Below are positions 32,818-42,610 of a stretch of 54,282 bases of DNA, one piece after another. The stretch is from Clostridium sp. CS001 (GTDB lineage: Bacteria > Bacillota > Clostridia > Clostridiales > Clostridiaceae). Where the stretch lies: the NCBI RefSeq assembly GCF_020443565.1, contig NZ_JAIZZN010000026.1, forward strand, positions 1 through 54,282, given 5' to 3'. Positions within the stretch are counted from its first letter, which is position 1. Each line of letters opens with the position of its first letter. The notes beneath the pieces were generated by a model that had not been told where the DNA came from, did not search any database, and was given only the letters and a program-made list of their open reading frames with translations. The translations under genes and the position numbers were made by a program.

Positions 32818-33126
32818 TAACAAGTTTCTGAAGTTTTACATGCAGGAAAATCCACGAGTAATTGACTGAAAAATTGGAATTAGAATTAAAATCCAATTAG
32901 TTTTCTAACTATTCTTGCAATTAACACCGCCTATATATATAATTAACCTATAAATTCAAATTTAATATGGTGTGGATGCTTGTAGCGTGAGATATACTGC
33001 TATAAAAAGACTTGCAGGTGAAATAAAAGATGTTTTAAGCAAAAACCCTATTAATGATTATGTTTTTAATGTAAACTTAGAATAGTTTGTAGAGTTATTA
33101 ATTTTAAATTTAAGGAGGAAAAAATT
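32818..33126. other. Gene-free stretch before fhs
   Basis: Contains a probable terminator for the DUF441 gene (TTGGA...TCCAA at about 32875-32902) and the fhs ribosome site. A 39-codon open frame at 32966-33085 reads GVDACSVRYTAIKRLAGEIK and ends NVNLE. It has protein-like composition but no start with a ribosome site, so it may be a gene remnant. Source not recognised. Confidence 0.4.
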
Positions 33127-34800
33127 ATGTTCAAGAGTGACATTGAAATAGCACAGGAGTCTAAACCTTTAGTAATAGCTGAAATTGCAAAGCAGGTAGG
33201 TATACCAGAAGAATACATAGAGGGGTATGGAAAGTATAAAGCAAAAATTGACTATAATTATCTAAAGCAGTTAGATAATAAAAAAAACGGAAAGCTTATA
33301 TTGGTAACAGCAATAAACCCAACTCCTGCAGGGGAGGGAAAGACTACTACAACTGTAGGACTTGGAGATGCTCTTGCTAAATTAAATAAGAAAGTTGTAA
33401 TAGCACTTAGAGAACCTTCACTGGGACCAGTGTTTGGAGTGAAAGGCGGAGCAGCTGGTGGGGGTTATGCCCAAGTTGTACCAATGGAAGATATTAATCT
33501 TCATTTTACAGGAGATATGCATGCTATTGGGGCTGCTAATAATCTTATTGCAGCAATGTTAGACAACCACATTCATCAAGGTAATGTCTTAGATATAGAT
33601 GTGAGAAGGATAACTTGGAGAAGATGCGTTGATATGAATGATAGACAATTAAGGTCAATAGTAGATGGTATGGGTGGAAAGGCAAATGGAGTGCCAAGAG
33701 AAGATGGCTATGATATTACTGTGGCATCAGAGATTATGGCAATACTTTGTCTGTCAAATGACTTAGATGATTTAAAAGAGAGAGTAAAGAATATAATAGT
33801 AGGCTATTCAAGACAAGGAAAACCAATAACTGGGGGAGATTTAAAGGTACAAGGAGCAGTTGCAGCGTTACTTAAAGATGCGTTAAAGCCAAATCTTGTT
33901 CAGACATTAGAGCACACTCCGGCATTTATACATGGAGGACCTTTTGCCAACATTGCACATGGATGTAATAGCGTAATGGCAACAAAAATGGCACAAAAGA
34001 TGGGGGATTATGTAGTAACTGAAGCTGGGTTTGGTGCAGATTTGGGAGCAGAAAAATTTATAGACATTAAGTGTAGGTTAAGTGGATTAAGACCAGATGC
34101 AGTTGTCATAGTTGCAACTGTAAGAGCACTAAAATTACATGGTGGGGTACTAAAGGCTGATTTAAATATGGAAAACCTTGAAGCATTAATAAAAGGGATA
34201 CCTAACTTGTTAAAGCATGTTGAAAATATTACCCAGCACTTTGGATTGCCAGCTATTGTTGCAATTAATAAGTTCCCAACGGATACAGATGCAGAACTTG
34301 ACTTAGTAAGAGCAGAATGTGAAAATCTTAATGTTAAGGTAGCTTTATCTGAAGTTTGGGAAAAAGGTGGAGAAGGTGGAATTGAACTTGCTAGTGAAGT
34401 TGTTAAACTAGTTGAGGAAAGCAATAACTTTAAGTTTGCTTATAATTCTGACCTTGGAATAAAAGAAAAGATAAATGAAATCGCAACTAAAATATATGGA
34501 GCCATCGGTGTAGATTTTATTGGAAATGTTTCAAAACAGATAAGGGAACTTGAAGAATTGGGTTTTGGAAACTTACCAATATGTATGGCTAAAACACAAT
34601 ATTCATTATCTGATGATCAAACTAAATTGGGAAGACCAGAGGGCTTTAAAATATCTATAAGAAATGTAAAAGTATCAGCTGGAGCAGGATTTATAGTAGC
34701 TTTGACAGGGGAAGTTATGACATTGCCAGGACTTCCTAAAATTCCATCAGCAGAAAAGATAGATGTAGACAATTCAGGAAAAATATCTGGATTATTTTAA
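33127..34800 (+). CDS. fhs: Formate-tetrahydrofolate ligase
   Basis: Makes 10-formyl-THF from formate, ATP and THF; in clostridia it serves purine synthesis and the methyl branch of the acetyl-CoA pathway. 557 residues, standard length. Marks: [40 protein letters not shown] (P-loop), [94 protein letters not shown] and [17 protein letters not shown]. The ATG follows AAGGAGGAAAAAATT. folD follows 121 bp later; the gap holds two hairpins. Confidence 0.97.
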   Translation: MFKSDIEIAQESKPLVIAEIAKQVGIPEEYIEGYGKYKAKIDYNYLKQLDNKKNGKLILVTAINPTPAGEGKTTTTVGLGDALAKLNKKVVIALREPSLGPVFGVKGGAAGGGYAQVVPMEDINLHFTGDMHAIGAANNLIAAMLDNHIHQGNVLDIDVRRITWRRCVDMNDRQLRSIVDGMGGKANGVPREDGYDITVASEIMAILCLSNDLDDLKERVKNIIVGYSRQGKPITGGDLKVQGAVAALLKDALKPNLVQTLEHTPAFIHGGPFANIAHGCNSVMATKMAQKMGDYVVTEAGFGADLGAEKFIDIKCRLSGLRPDAVVIVATVRALKLHGGVLKADLNMENLEALIKGIPNLLKHVENITQHFGLPAIVAINKFPTDTDAELDLVRAECENLNVKVALSEVWEKGGEGGIELASEVVKLVEESNNFKFAYNSDLGIKEKINEIATKIYGAIGVDFIGNVSKQIRELEELGFGNLPICMAKTQYSLSDDQTKLGRPEGFKISIRNVKVSAGAGFIVALTGEVMTLPGLPKIPSAEKIDVDNSGKISGLF

Positions 34801-34812
34801 TGGATTATTTAG

Positions 34813-34870
34813 TAAGCTATTAGGTAAAATAGCTTGTTTGGTGCAATATTAATGTACTAATTAATATTAC
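34813..34870 (+). terminator. Two hairpins between fhs and folD
   Basis: AAGCTAT / ATAGCTT (about 34815-34836) is followed by GTTT, and AATATTAAT / ATTAATATT (about 34848-34870) by no T run. The first could partly end fhs transcription and so set the fhs to folD ratio. Confidence 0.4.
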
Positions 34871-34921
34871 GGTTATAAAATATTTATAAGCGTAGAATAA
34901 ATGATAATCGGAGGTACAAAT

Positions 34922-35770
34922 ATGGCAATAATCTTAAAAGGAAAGCCAGTTGCAGATGCAATAAAAGACACTTTAATAAAAGACATTGAAAAGCTTAATG
35001 AAAAAGGCATAACACCTACATTAGCAGTGGTTCGCGTTGGTAATCGAACAGACGATGTCTCCTACGAAAACAGCATTTTAAAAAGATGTTCTACTATGGG
35101 TATTGAAACTAAATTATTTACGCTGGATTCATGCATTGAAATGGATGAGTTTACTCATATAGTAGAGGATATAAATAAAGACAAGGCTATAAGCGGTATT
35201 TTAACTTTTAGACCTTTTCCAAAGCATTTGAATGCTAAAGTAATTAATGAACTTATTAGCGTAGATAAAGATTGTGATTGTATGAATCCTGTGAATTTAG
35301 AGAAGCTTTTTGAAGGTAAGATGGATGGGGTTATGCCATGTACTCCAGAGGCTGTAATGGAAATATTAAAGTTTTATGGTTACAATTTAGAAGGTAAAAA
35401 TGTTGCTGTTATAAACAGAAGCATGGTAGTTGGTAAACCGCTAAGCATGATGCTTTTAGCAGAAAATGCAACGGTAACGATTTGTCACTCGAAAAGCAAG
35501 AATTTAGCAGAGATAACTTCAAAGGCTGATATTGTTGTAACCGCAATTGGAAGGGCAAATATGTTAGATGCTAGCTATTTCAACAAAGATTCAATAGTGA
35601 TTGATGTAAGTATTAATGATGCTGGAGAAGGAAAAATTTGTGGAGATGTTAATTTTGAATTAGTAAAAGAAAGTGTTGCTGCAATTACGCCTGTACCAGG
35701 TGGAGTTGGAAGTGTTACAACTAATTTATTATTAAAACATGTTGTAGAAGCGTGTAAAAACAATGCTTAA
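34922..35770 (+). CDS. folD: Bifunctional methylene-THF dehydrogenase / methenyl-THF cyclohydrolase
   Basis: Interconverts 5,10-methylene-THF and 10-formyl-THF, the next step after fhs. 282 residues from the ATG after CGGAGGTACAAAT. Marks: ILKGKPVADAIKDTL, SYENSILKRCSTMGIE with catalytic Tyr and Lys, DKDCDCMNPVNLEKLFEG (in place of the more common KDVDGFHP), MPCTPEAVMEILKFY, INRSMVVGKPLSMMLL (cofactor site), CHSKSKN, VTAIGRANML and TPVPGGVGSVTTNLL. The altered KDCDCMNP loop and the short substrate loop GILTFRPFPKHL are seen in a clostridial subgroup and may affect cofactor choice. Confidence 0.93.
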   Translation: MAIILKGKPVADAIKDTLIKDIEKLNEKGITPTLAVVRVGNRTDDVSYENSILKRCSTMGIETKLFTLDSCIEMDEFTHIVEDINKDKAISGILTFRPFPKHLNAKVINELISVDKDCDCMNPVNLEKLFEGKMDGVMPCTPEAVMEILKFYGYNLEGKNVAVINRSMVVGKPLSMMLLAENATVTICHSKSKNLAEITSKADIVVTAIGRANMLDASYFNKDSIVIDVSINDAGEGKICGDVNFELVKESVAAITPVPGGVGSVTTNLLLKHVVEACKNNA

Positions 35771-35831
35771 TTTATCTAATTACCCAGCAGTACTCCTTGA
35801 TAAGGCGCTAGGGGATATTTAAAACTAAAAC

Positions 35832-35890
35832 AAGGTATCATTTACCTGTCGAATGTTTAAACATATATCGACAAGTACGTGATACCTTTT
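35832..35890 (+). terminator. Terminator of folD
   Basis: The outer arms AAGGTATCA and TGATACCTT and inner arms TGTCGA and TCGACA pair around an AT loop, followed by TTTAC. The inner arm also resembles a Spo0A box (TGTCGAAT), probably by chance. Confidence 0.7.
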
Positions 35891-35897
35891 ACTTTTG

Positions 35898-35945
35898 AAT
35901 TTTCAGAAAATATGGATTGGTATTGTATTACAATGATGTTATAAT
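35898..35945 (+). promoter_or_regulatory. Promoter with near-consensus CodY box
   Basis: AATTTTCAGAAAATA (35898-35912) matches the CodY consensus AATTTTCWGAAAATT at 14 of 15 positions. Four bp later TTGGTA (35917-35922), a 17-bp spacer and TATAAT (35940-35945) form a sigma-A promoter. CodY bound just upstream of or against -35 could repress or activate the gene that follows according to branched-chain amino acid and GTP levels. Confidence 0.65.
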
Positions 35946-35976
35946 ATTAGTAATGATATAAGAAAAGAGGTTTAAT

Positions 35977-38910
35977 ATGAAGAGAATAATAGGAGCTTTC
36001 TTTTTTGTAATGTTTCTAACCTTTAATAGTTTTCCGTTTAATAGGGTTGACGCCATGGAACCTAAAAACAGAATATTGTTTATTAGTTCCTATAATTCTT
36101 CATTTCCGGTTTTTTTTCAACAAATTGATGGAATTAATTCTATTTTAACAAAGGAAAAGTATATTGTTGATTTAGAATTTATGGACAGTAAAAGGTTTTT
36201 TAATGATGAAAATATTAATAATTTTTATAATTTAATAAAATATAAAATGGAGAAAAATCCAGATAAATACGATGCAATTATTGTAGGTGACGATAATGCC
36301 TATGATTTCGCTCTAAAACATCAAATTGAGTTATTCAAAGATACTCCAATTGTATTTTTTGGCATTAATGATATTGAAAAAGCAATAAAAGCAAAAGGTA
36401 ATCCTTGGGTTACTGGATTAGCAGAAGCTGTTTCCGTTGAAGATACTTTAAAAGTTGCTATGAAAATAAAACCTAATGCTACAAAAGTTGTTGCTATTAG
36501 CGATACTACAGAAACTGGTGTTCAAGATGTAAGAAGTTTTTATGATGAGCAAAAACATTTTAGTAATCTTAAATTTTCAGATATAAATTTAGGCCAAATG
36601 ACAACGGAAGATTTTAAAACTCAGTTAAAAAATATAGATAAGGATACTATTGTAATTTTTATTGCTGCTTTTCGAGATTTATATGGAGATCCAATTGATT
36701 TCGAATCGGGGGTTAGCCTTGTGCAGGTAAATTGTAAAGAGCCGTTATTCGACCTATATCTTCATGGCATAGGTAGTGGTCTTTTAGGTGGAAAGGTAGT
36801 TAGTCATTTAGAACAAGGAAAAATTGCTGCTGGAATGGTAAAAAGGATACTTTCAGGAACTAAAATATCAGATATACCAATAATAGAGAAGAGTCCTAAT
36901 AAATTTATATTTGACAATCAGCAACTTAGGAAATTTAATATTGATAAAAAATTACTTCCAATTGATAGTTTAATACTAAATAAAAAGGAATCTTTTTATC
37001 AAAGCTATAAAAATTATATATGGTCTATTTCCGTTATTTTTATTATCATGGTTATTTTTATTTCATACTTATTAATAAATATAAAATTTAGGAAAAAGGC
37101 TGAAATAGATTTAGTGGAGGCAAACATGACACTAGGTTCCACTTATGAGGAGTTAGAAGCAACCTCAGAGGAATTAAGGGCACAATTTGATGAGATACAA
37201 ATTCAAGACACAGCATTAATTCATGTTAAGGAAAGTTACAGATTAATCTGCGAAGCAAGTACAGGTGGGACATGGGATATTGATTTAAAAGCAAATGTAA
37301 GGGTGTTTACTAAAAGTTGGTATAACAAATATGGGCTTTCAGAAATCAATATTTTCAATATAAAAGAATGGGTAGCACGAATACATCCTGAAGATAAACA
37401 AGTATTTTCAAACTATCAAATATCAATTAAAGGGACATCAAAAGATAAGTACTCCTGTGAATATAGAATTAAAACAAGCGCTGGTGAATATAGCTATTTT
37501 ATAGAAAAGTGCATAGTGTTACGTAATGACAAGGGTGTAATTGAGCGGATTGCAGGCTCGCATACAGATATAACAGATGGAAGGCTTCAACAGATTAAAA
37601 TTGAAAAGCTAGCATATCATGATATATTGACAGGACTTCCCAATAGAACTTATTTAAATAAAAAACTTAAGTCCATAACACTTAATTGCGAAGAAAAATC
37701 TTTTTATGGGGCAACTATTTTTATTGGTCTGGACAATTTTAGTCTGATAAATGATTTTTTTGGCCATGAAACAGGTGACAAAGCACTTATTTATATAAGC
37801 GATAGACTTAAAAACGCCTTTGAGCAAAATAATAAAGTATTTGTATCTAAATTTAGTGGCGACGAATACGTTATTATTATTGAGGAACTAAAAAATAGTA
37901 AAGAAATAAGTGAATATATTACAAGAATTTTAAAAGTATTTGAAGAAAAGTTTGTAATTGACTTAAATGAACTTTACATAACCATCAGTATGGGGATTGT
38001 TGAATTTCCCAAAGATGGAGTTACAGTAGAAGAACTTTTTAAGAATGCTGATACAGCATTACATAAGGCAAAGGAAGCAGGAAAGAATTGTTATAAGTTT
38101 TTTGAGCACTCTATGAACGATAGCATAAGAGATAAAATACTATTACAAAGAGGTATAAGAAAAGCTCTGGAAAATAATGAATTTGTGTTATACTATCAAC
38201 CTCAGATTGATGTTTTAACTGGTAGACTATCTGGTTATGAAGCATTAATAAGATGGATAAGTCCAAAGCATGGCTTTGTGTCGCCAGATAAATTCATAAA
38301 ACTAGCAGAAGAAAATGGAACAATTGTTCACTTGGGTAGATGGGTATTACAAGAAGCTTGTGAGTTTTGTAAAAAGATCAATATTAATGAGGAAGATCAA
38401 TATGTTATTTCAGTAAATATTTCGCCAATTGAACTTATGCAATATGAATTTGTTGACAAGGTAAAAGATATTATAAGTAAAAGTGGAGTTTTACCAAAGC
38501 TTATTGAAATTGAAATTACAGAATCTGCATTAATGGAATCCTTTGACGTGAATATTGAAAAACTTAATAAGCTAAGGGACTTTGGCCTAAGCATTGCTAT
38601 GGATGATTTTGGAACAGGTTATTCATCCTTAAATTATTTGAATCAATTGCCTATAGATACACTGAAAATAGATAAATCCTTTGTAGATGATATAGCAAAT
38701 AAGAATGCTGATAAAAACTTTGTTGATATTATTATTTTGCTTGCACATAGGATGGGAATATTGGTTGTAGCTGAGGGAGTAGAGACGGAAGAACAGAAGT
38801 TGGTACTTACTACTCAAGGTTGTGATAAAATACAAGGCTATATTTTCAGTAGACCTATGACAGAACCAAATGCTATAGAATACAAAAAAAGTTTTAAAGA
38901 AAAAGCTTGA
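35977..38910 (+). CDS. ABC-type sensor domain - PAS - GGDEF - EAL cyclic-di-GMP protein
   Basis: 977 residues. Signal peptide 1-26; an external periplasmic-binding-like domain (ABC_sub_bind type) about 30-325 (ILFISSYNSSFPVFFQQIDG, IIVGDDNAYDFALKHQ, TPIVFFGINDIE); membrane helix about 346-368; coiled coil to about 415; PAS/PAC about 420-530 (WDIDLKANVRVF, YEYR-like CEYRIKTSAGEYSYF). The GGDEF domain has SGDEY at 627-631 rather than GGDEF, so cyclase activity is uncertain. The EAL domain looks intact: YEALIRW (E755), EITESALMES, DDFGTGYSSLNYL, IDKSFV and VVAEGVE. Most likely a ligand-controlled c-di-GMP phosphodiesterase. Monocistronic, under a CodY-box promoter. Confidence 0.93.
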   Translation: MKRIIGAFFFVMFLTFNSFPFNRVDAMEPKNRILFISSYNSSFPVFFQQIDGINSILTKEKYIVDLEFMDSKRFFNDENINNFYNLIKYKMEKNPDKYDAIIVGDDNAYDFALKHQIELFKDTPIVFFGINDIEKAIKAKGNPWVTGLAEAVSVEDTLKVAMKIKPNATKVVAISDTTETGVQDVRSFYDEQKHFSNLKFSDINLGQMTTEDFKTQLKNIDKDTIVIFIAAFRDLYGDPIDFESGVSLVQVNCKEPLFDLYLHGIGSGLLGGKVVSHLEQGKIAAGMVKRILSGTKISDIPIIEKSPNKFIFDNQQLRKFNIDKKLLPIDSLILNKKESFYQSYKNYIWSISVIFIIMVIFISYLLINIKFRKKAEIDLVEANMTLGSTYEELEATSEELRAQFDEIQIQDTALIHVKESYRLICEASTGGTWDIDLKANVRVFTKSWYNKYGLSEINIFNIKEWVARIHPEDKQVFSNYQISIKGTSKDKYSCEYRIKTSAGEYSYFIEKCIVLRNDKGVIERIAGSHTDITDGRLQQIKIEKLAYHDILTGLPNRTYLNKKLKSITLNCEEKSFYGATIFIGLDNFSLINDFFGHETGDKALIYISDRLKNAFEQNNKVFVSKFSGDEYVIIIEELKNSKEISEYITRILKVFEEKFVIDLNELYITISMGIVEFPKDGVTVEELFKNADTALHKAKEAGKNCYKFFEHSMNDSIRDKILLQRGIRKALENNEFVLYYQPQIDVLTGRLSGYEALIRWISPKHGFVSPDKFIKLAEENGTIVHLGRWVLQEACEFCKKININEEDQYVISVNISPIELMQYEFVDKVKDIISKSGVLPKLIEIEITESALMESFDVNIEKLNKLRDFGLSIAMDDFGTGYSSLNYLNQLPIDTLKIDKSFVDDIANKNADKNFVDIIILLAHRMGILVVAEGVETEEQKLVLTTQGCDKIQGYIFSRPMTEPNAIEYKKSFKEKA

Positions 38911-38995
38911 TTTCAGATGAATAAAATGTTATCCTATTAAGAATAAGATTATGAGTTAAAAAAATATTGTAACAATTATGAGAATTAAGATTATT

Positions 38996-39198
38996 AAAGC
39001 ACTCAAGAGAGCTGATGATTGGTGAAAATCAGCGTGCAATATAATCCTTCCACTTTCATAACAATACCATTTAATTGAAAGGTAGTGCCCTTTATCGCAC
39101 AATAAAGTGGTCATGCTAATTTATGTATGACAAAATGAGTGGCAACGCGGGAGTTTAACTTTCGTCTCTATATAAGTATAGAGACGAGAGTTTTTTTA
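38996..39198 (+). promoter_or_regulatory. T-box riboswitch, serine-specific
   Basis: Leader of serS with a compact stem I (AGAGAGCTGATGATTGGTG...ATCAGC). A probable specifier TCC (Ser) is at 39045-39047. The antiterminator box GAGTGGCAACGCGGG (39136-39151) has TGGC, whose last base pairs with G73, the tRNA-Ser discriminator. The terminator is a near-perfect stem (39158-39173 with 39177-39191) followed by seven T. The specifier position is less certain than the other parts. A TTGTAA -35-like box lies at about 38968. Confidence 0.88.
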
Positions 39199-39265
39199 TT
39201 TTAAAAGATATTTTAAAGGCAGTTCTATGAAACTGTTAACATTAAGAAATGGGAGGTATTGTATT

Positions 39266-40540
39266 ATGTTAGATTTAAATTTAATTAGAAAAGATACTGA
39301 TAAGGTTAAAGAGGCACTCTCTAAGCGCATGGACCATATTGATTTTACTGAGCTTCTTGAATGGGACGCAGAAAGAAGAAAGTTAATAATCGATATTGAC
39401 ATATTGAAAGGTAGAAAGAATAAAGTGTCTAAAGAGATACCAGAACTTAAAAGAAAAGGAGAAAACATTGAGAGTTTATATTTAGAAATGAAAGAAGTTT
39501 CAAATAATATAAAGATTCTTGAAGATAGTTTGACACCACTTGAAAAAAAAATAAATATTTTTTTAGAAGGCTTACCTAATTTACCTGATAATGATGTGTT
39601 AGCTGGTGGAAAAGAAAATAATAAAGTTGTAAGAGAATGGGGCAAAAAACCTGATTTCAAATTTGTTCCTAAGGATCATGTTGAGCTTGTAACAACGCAC
39701 AATCTAGTAGATTATGAAAGAGGAGTAAAGCTTTCTGGGAATGGTTTTTGGATTTATAGAGGTGATGGCGCTATGCTTGAATGGGCTCTTCTTAATTACT
39801 TTATAGAAGAACACATAAAAGATGGGTATGAATTTATTCTTCCACCCCATATATTAAACTACCAATGTGGGTTAACAGCAGGACAATTTCCTAAATTTGA
39901 GGATGAAGTTTTTAATGTAACTGATAAGAAGGATAAAGAAAATAGTCAGTTTTTACTTCCAACATCTGAAACAGCATTAATAAACTTGCATAGGGATGAA
40001 ATTCTTAAAGAAGAAGAATTGCCAAAGAAGTACTTTTCATATACTCCTTGTTACAGAGTGGAGGCAGGAAGCTATAGAGCATCTGAAAGAGGCATGATTC
40101 GGGGACATCAATTTAATAAGGTAGAAATGTTTCAATATGCGAAGCCAGAAGATTCAGATGATGCCTTTGAAGAACTTTTAAGTAAGGCAGAAAAACTAGT
40201 TCAAGGGCTCGGGCTTCATTATAGGGTAACAAAACTGGCAGCAAAGGATTGTAGTGCATCTATGGCGAAAACTTATGATATTGAAATATGGATTCCTAGC
40301 ATGAATGAGTATAAGGAAGTAAGTTCAGCTTCAAATGCCAGAGATTATCAGGCAAGACGAGGAATGATTAGGTTTAAAAGAAATGATAGTAAAAATACGG
40401 AGTACGTTCACACGTTAAATGCCTCTGGACTAGCTACAAGTAGATTACTCCCTGCAATTGTAGAACAAATGCAGCAGGAAGATGGAAGTATTATGATTCC
40501 AGAAGTATTAAGAAAATGGATGGGTAAAGAAAGATTATAA
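39266..40540 (+). CDS. serS: Seryl-tRNA synthetase
   Basis: Class II synthetase that charges tRNA-Ser (and the first step for tRNA-Sec). 424 residues from the ATG after GGGAGGTATTGTATT. The N-terminal coiled-coil arm is about 1-100 (MLDLNLIRKDTDKVKEALSK). The catalytic core has GDGAMLEWALLNYFI, PTSETALINLHRDEIL, YRVEAGSYRASERGMIRGHQ followed by FNKVEMFQ (motif 2), DIEIWIPSMNEYKEVSSASN, DYQARRGMIRFK and LNASGLATSRLLPAIVEQMQ (motif 3). Control by the upstream serine T-box fits. The gene has its own leader and is probably monocistronic. Confidence 0.96.
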   Translation: MLDLNLIRKDTDKVKEALSKRMDHIDFTELLEWDAERRKLIIDIDILKGRKNKVSKEIPELKRKGENIESLYLEMKEVSNNIKILEDSLTPLEKKINIFLEGLPNLPDNDVLAGGKENNKVVREWGKKPDFKFVPKDHVELVTTHNLVDYERGVKLSGNGFWIYRGDGAMLEWALLNYFIEEHIKDGYEFILPPHILNYQCGLTAGQFPKFEDEVFNVTDKKDKENSQFLLPTSETALINLHRDEILKEEELPKKYFSYTPCYRVEAGSYRASERGMIRGHQFNKVEMFQYAKPEDSDDAFEELLSKAEKLVQGLGLHYRVTKLAAKDCSASMAKTYDIEIWIPSMNEYKEVSSASNARDYQARRGMIRFKRNDSKNTEYVHTLNASGLATSRLLPAIVEQMQQEDGSIMIPEVLRKWMGKERL

Positions 40541-40687
40541 TCCTTCATCTATGGGTTAATTTGAAATATGTTTATTTTATAATTTTAATATGGTATTATT
40601 TATGTATAAGCATTATCGGTAAACAAAGAATGTCACTGATAATTTACTCGTATGAGGATTTGCAACATAAATAAGGGGGATATGTAT

Positions 40688-41080
40688 ATGTTTGAAATGA
40701 AAGAAGAATATAAGATAGGTATTTCTAATATTGATAAGGAACATGAAAAACTTTTTGAAATAGGTGAGCAAACTTATCAATTATTAAAAGATACATATGC
40801 AACAGATAAATATGACAGGATAGTAGAGTTAATCCAAGAGTTAAGAGATTATACAGCTTATCATTTTAAAAATGAAGAAGACTATATGGAAAGCATAAAT
40901 TATAAAAGATTATTTACTCAAAAGATGGACCATGCAAATTTTATTAAAAAATTAGATGAGATTAATTTAGCTAAAGTTGATCAAAATCAAGATGAAGCTA
41001 TAATGGGAATATTAACTTTTTTAAATCGTTGGTTGACTAACCATATATTAGAGAAAGATTTCTTAATAGTTGAAAAATAA
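40688..41080 (+). CDS. Bacteriohemerythrin-like protein with one altered iron ligand
   Basis: 130 residues from the ATG 8 nt after AAGGGGG; an ATG two codons earlier is too close. Four-helix hemerythrin fold that normally binds O2 at a di-iron site. Expected ligands seen: H19 (DKEHEKLF), H59 and E63 (YHFKNEEDYM), H82 (DHANFIKKL), H119 and D124 (NHILEKDF). The position four residues before H82, where the family has the first His of HxxxH, is Gln78. Iron binding or oxygen chemistry may therefore differ. In clostridia these proteins are linked to O2 or redox handling. Monocistronic. Confidence 0.9.
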   Translation: MFEMKEEYKIGISNIDKEHEKLFEIGEQTYQLLKDTYATDKYDRIVELIQELRDYTAYHFKNEEDYMESINYKRLFTQKMDHANFIKKLDEINLAKVDQNQDEAIMGILTFLNRWLTNHILEKDFLIVEK

Positions 41081-41084
41081 AATT

Positions 41085-41116
41085 AAAGACTCTGAGAATA
41101 ATATCTCGGAGTTTTT
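41085..41116 (+). terminator. Terminator, CTCTGAGAATAATAT family (copy 1)
   Basis: AAAGACTCTGAG and CTCGGAGTTTTT pair around AATAATAT, ending in a T run. Closely related hairpins recur at 42656-42682 and 46921-46948. Confidence 0.75.
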
Positions 41117-41235
41117 ACTCTTTCACAGTGAATTAAAGGGAATACTAAATATGTGTTGAATTATATTAAGCATACAGTTTTGTAATTTAAATGAATGGAT
41201 ATTAATGGAGATATATAATGAAAGGATGATGATTA

Positions 41236-42588
41236 ATGAGTAAAGTTATTTTAGGATATTCCATGGAGGAATGGATATTAAAGTACCCTTTGCTAGAAGA
41301 GATTATTATGCTGAAAGAACAGTTTTGGATAAATTCTAAATACACCACCTTTGAAATAGCAGAAAATGACTTAACCATAGGTGAGGATGATGTAAAAGAG
41401 GCACAGCATAGACTCAATCGATTTGCACCTTTTATTATGAGGCATTTTCCAGAAACAGAAAGTACAAATGGAATTATTGAATCGCCTTTAGTTAAGATAC
41501 CCACAATGAAGAAAAAGTTAAATCAATTATATGATATTGATATTCAAGGATCACTTTTACTTAAAAAAGATAGTCATCTAGCAATTGCAGGTTCCATTAA
41601 AGCAAGGGGTGGCATATATGAAGTATTAAAACACACCGAAGACCTGGCTTTAGCTAACAATTTGATAACTATCCATGATAATTATTCTCTATTAGCAGAT
41701 GATAAATATAGAAAGTTCTTTAATCAATATACTGTGCAAGTTGGGTCTACCGGGAATCTTGGACTTAGCATTGGCATAATGAGCTCAAAAATCGGATTTA
41801 AAGTAATTGTTCATATGTCATCTAATGCTCAAAAATGGAAAAAGGAACTCCTTAGAAGTAAAGGAGTAGAAGTAGTAGAATATGAGTCAGACTATAGTAA
41901 AGCAGTTCAAGAGGGTAGGAGGTTATCTGATGAAAACCCCAAAAGCCATTTTGTTGATGACGAAAACTCTAAAGATCTTTTCTTAGGATACGCCGTAGCT
42001 GCTAAAAGGTTGGAGAAACAATTAAGTGAGATGAAGATAAAAGTAGATAGTCAGCATCCACTATTTGTATATCTACCATGTGGAGTTGGCGGAGGGCCAG
42101 GTGGAGTTGCCTATGGGCTAAAGTTATTATATAAAGATAATGTTCATTGTTTCTTCGCAGAGCCAACTCATTCGCCTTGTATGCTCCTGGGAATGTATAC
42201 AGAAAAACATGATAATGTTTGTGTGCAGGATTTTGGTATAGATAATAAAACAATTGCGGATGGATTGGCAGTAGGTAGAGCTTCGGGATTTGTAGGTAAG
42301 ACTTTTGAAAAGCTGTTAAGTGGCATATTTTCTATAGATGATAATAGATTATATGAATTTTTAAGTAATTTAGCTGATACAGAAAGTATATATCTAGAAC
42401 CTTCTGCTTGTGCAGGATTCTTGGGGCCAATTCTCATAAATATGGAAGAAGGAAAAAAATATATACAAAAGCATAATTTATCTGACAAAATGAATAATTC
42501 AACTCACATAGTATGGGCTACAGGAGGTAATTTAGTTCCAAAAAATATTATGGAAAGTTATTACGAGAATGGTTTATCTAAAGTTTAA
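41236..42588 (+). CDS. dsdA: D-serine dehydratase (D-serine ammonia-lyase)
   Basis: PLP enzyme of fold type II that converts D-serine to pyruvate and ammonia. 450 residues, standard for DsdA. Marks: [34 protein letters not shown] with Schiff-base K122, [20 protein letters not shown] (phosphate-binding loop region), [59 protein letters not shown] (PLP phosphate glycine loop), [27 protein letters not shown] and [12 protein letters not shown]. The ATG lies behind GAAAGGATGATTA. No dsdC regulator or D-serine permease is nearby, so the role may be detoxification or use of wall-derived D-serine. Confidence 0.95.
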   Translation: MSKVILGYSMEEWILKYPLLEEIIMLKEQFWINSKYTTFEIAENDLTIGEDDVKEAQHRLNRFAPFIMRHFPETESTNGIIESPLVKIPTMKKKLNQLYDIDIQGSLLLKKDSHLAIAGSIKARGGIYEVLKHTEDLALANNLITIHDNYSLLADDKYRKFFNQYTVQVGSTGNLGLSIGIMSSKIGFKVIVHMSSNAQKWKKELLRSKGVEVVEYESDYSKAVQEGRRLSDENPKSHFVDDENSKDLFLGYAVAAKRLEKQLSEMKIKVDSQHPLFVYLPCGVGGGPGGVAYGLKLLYKDNVHCFFAEPTHSPCMLLGMYTEKHDNVCVQDFGIDNKTIADGLAVGRASGFVGKTFEKLLSGIFSIDDNRLYEFLSNLADTESIYLEPSACAGFLGPILINMEEGKKYIQKHNLSDKMNNSTHIVWATGGNLVPKNIMESYYENGLSKV

Positions 42589-42610
42589 ATTTTATTATAG
42601 TAGATAACTA

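Noticed and set aside
34008-34424. 138-codon antisense frame within fhs
   Set aside because: fhs is intact and highly conserved here; the reverse frame has Ser/Phe-rich composition and no initiation signals.
35846-35860. Spo0A box (TGTCGAAT)
   Set aside because: It forms the inner arm of the folD terminator stem and its partner arm explains the sequence; position does not suit control of a promoter.
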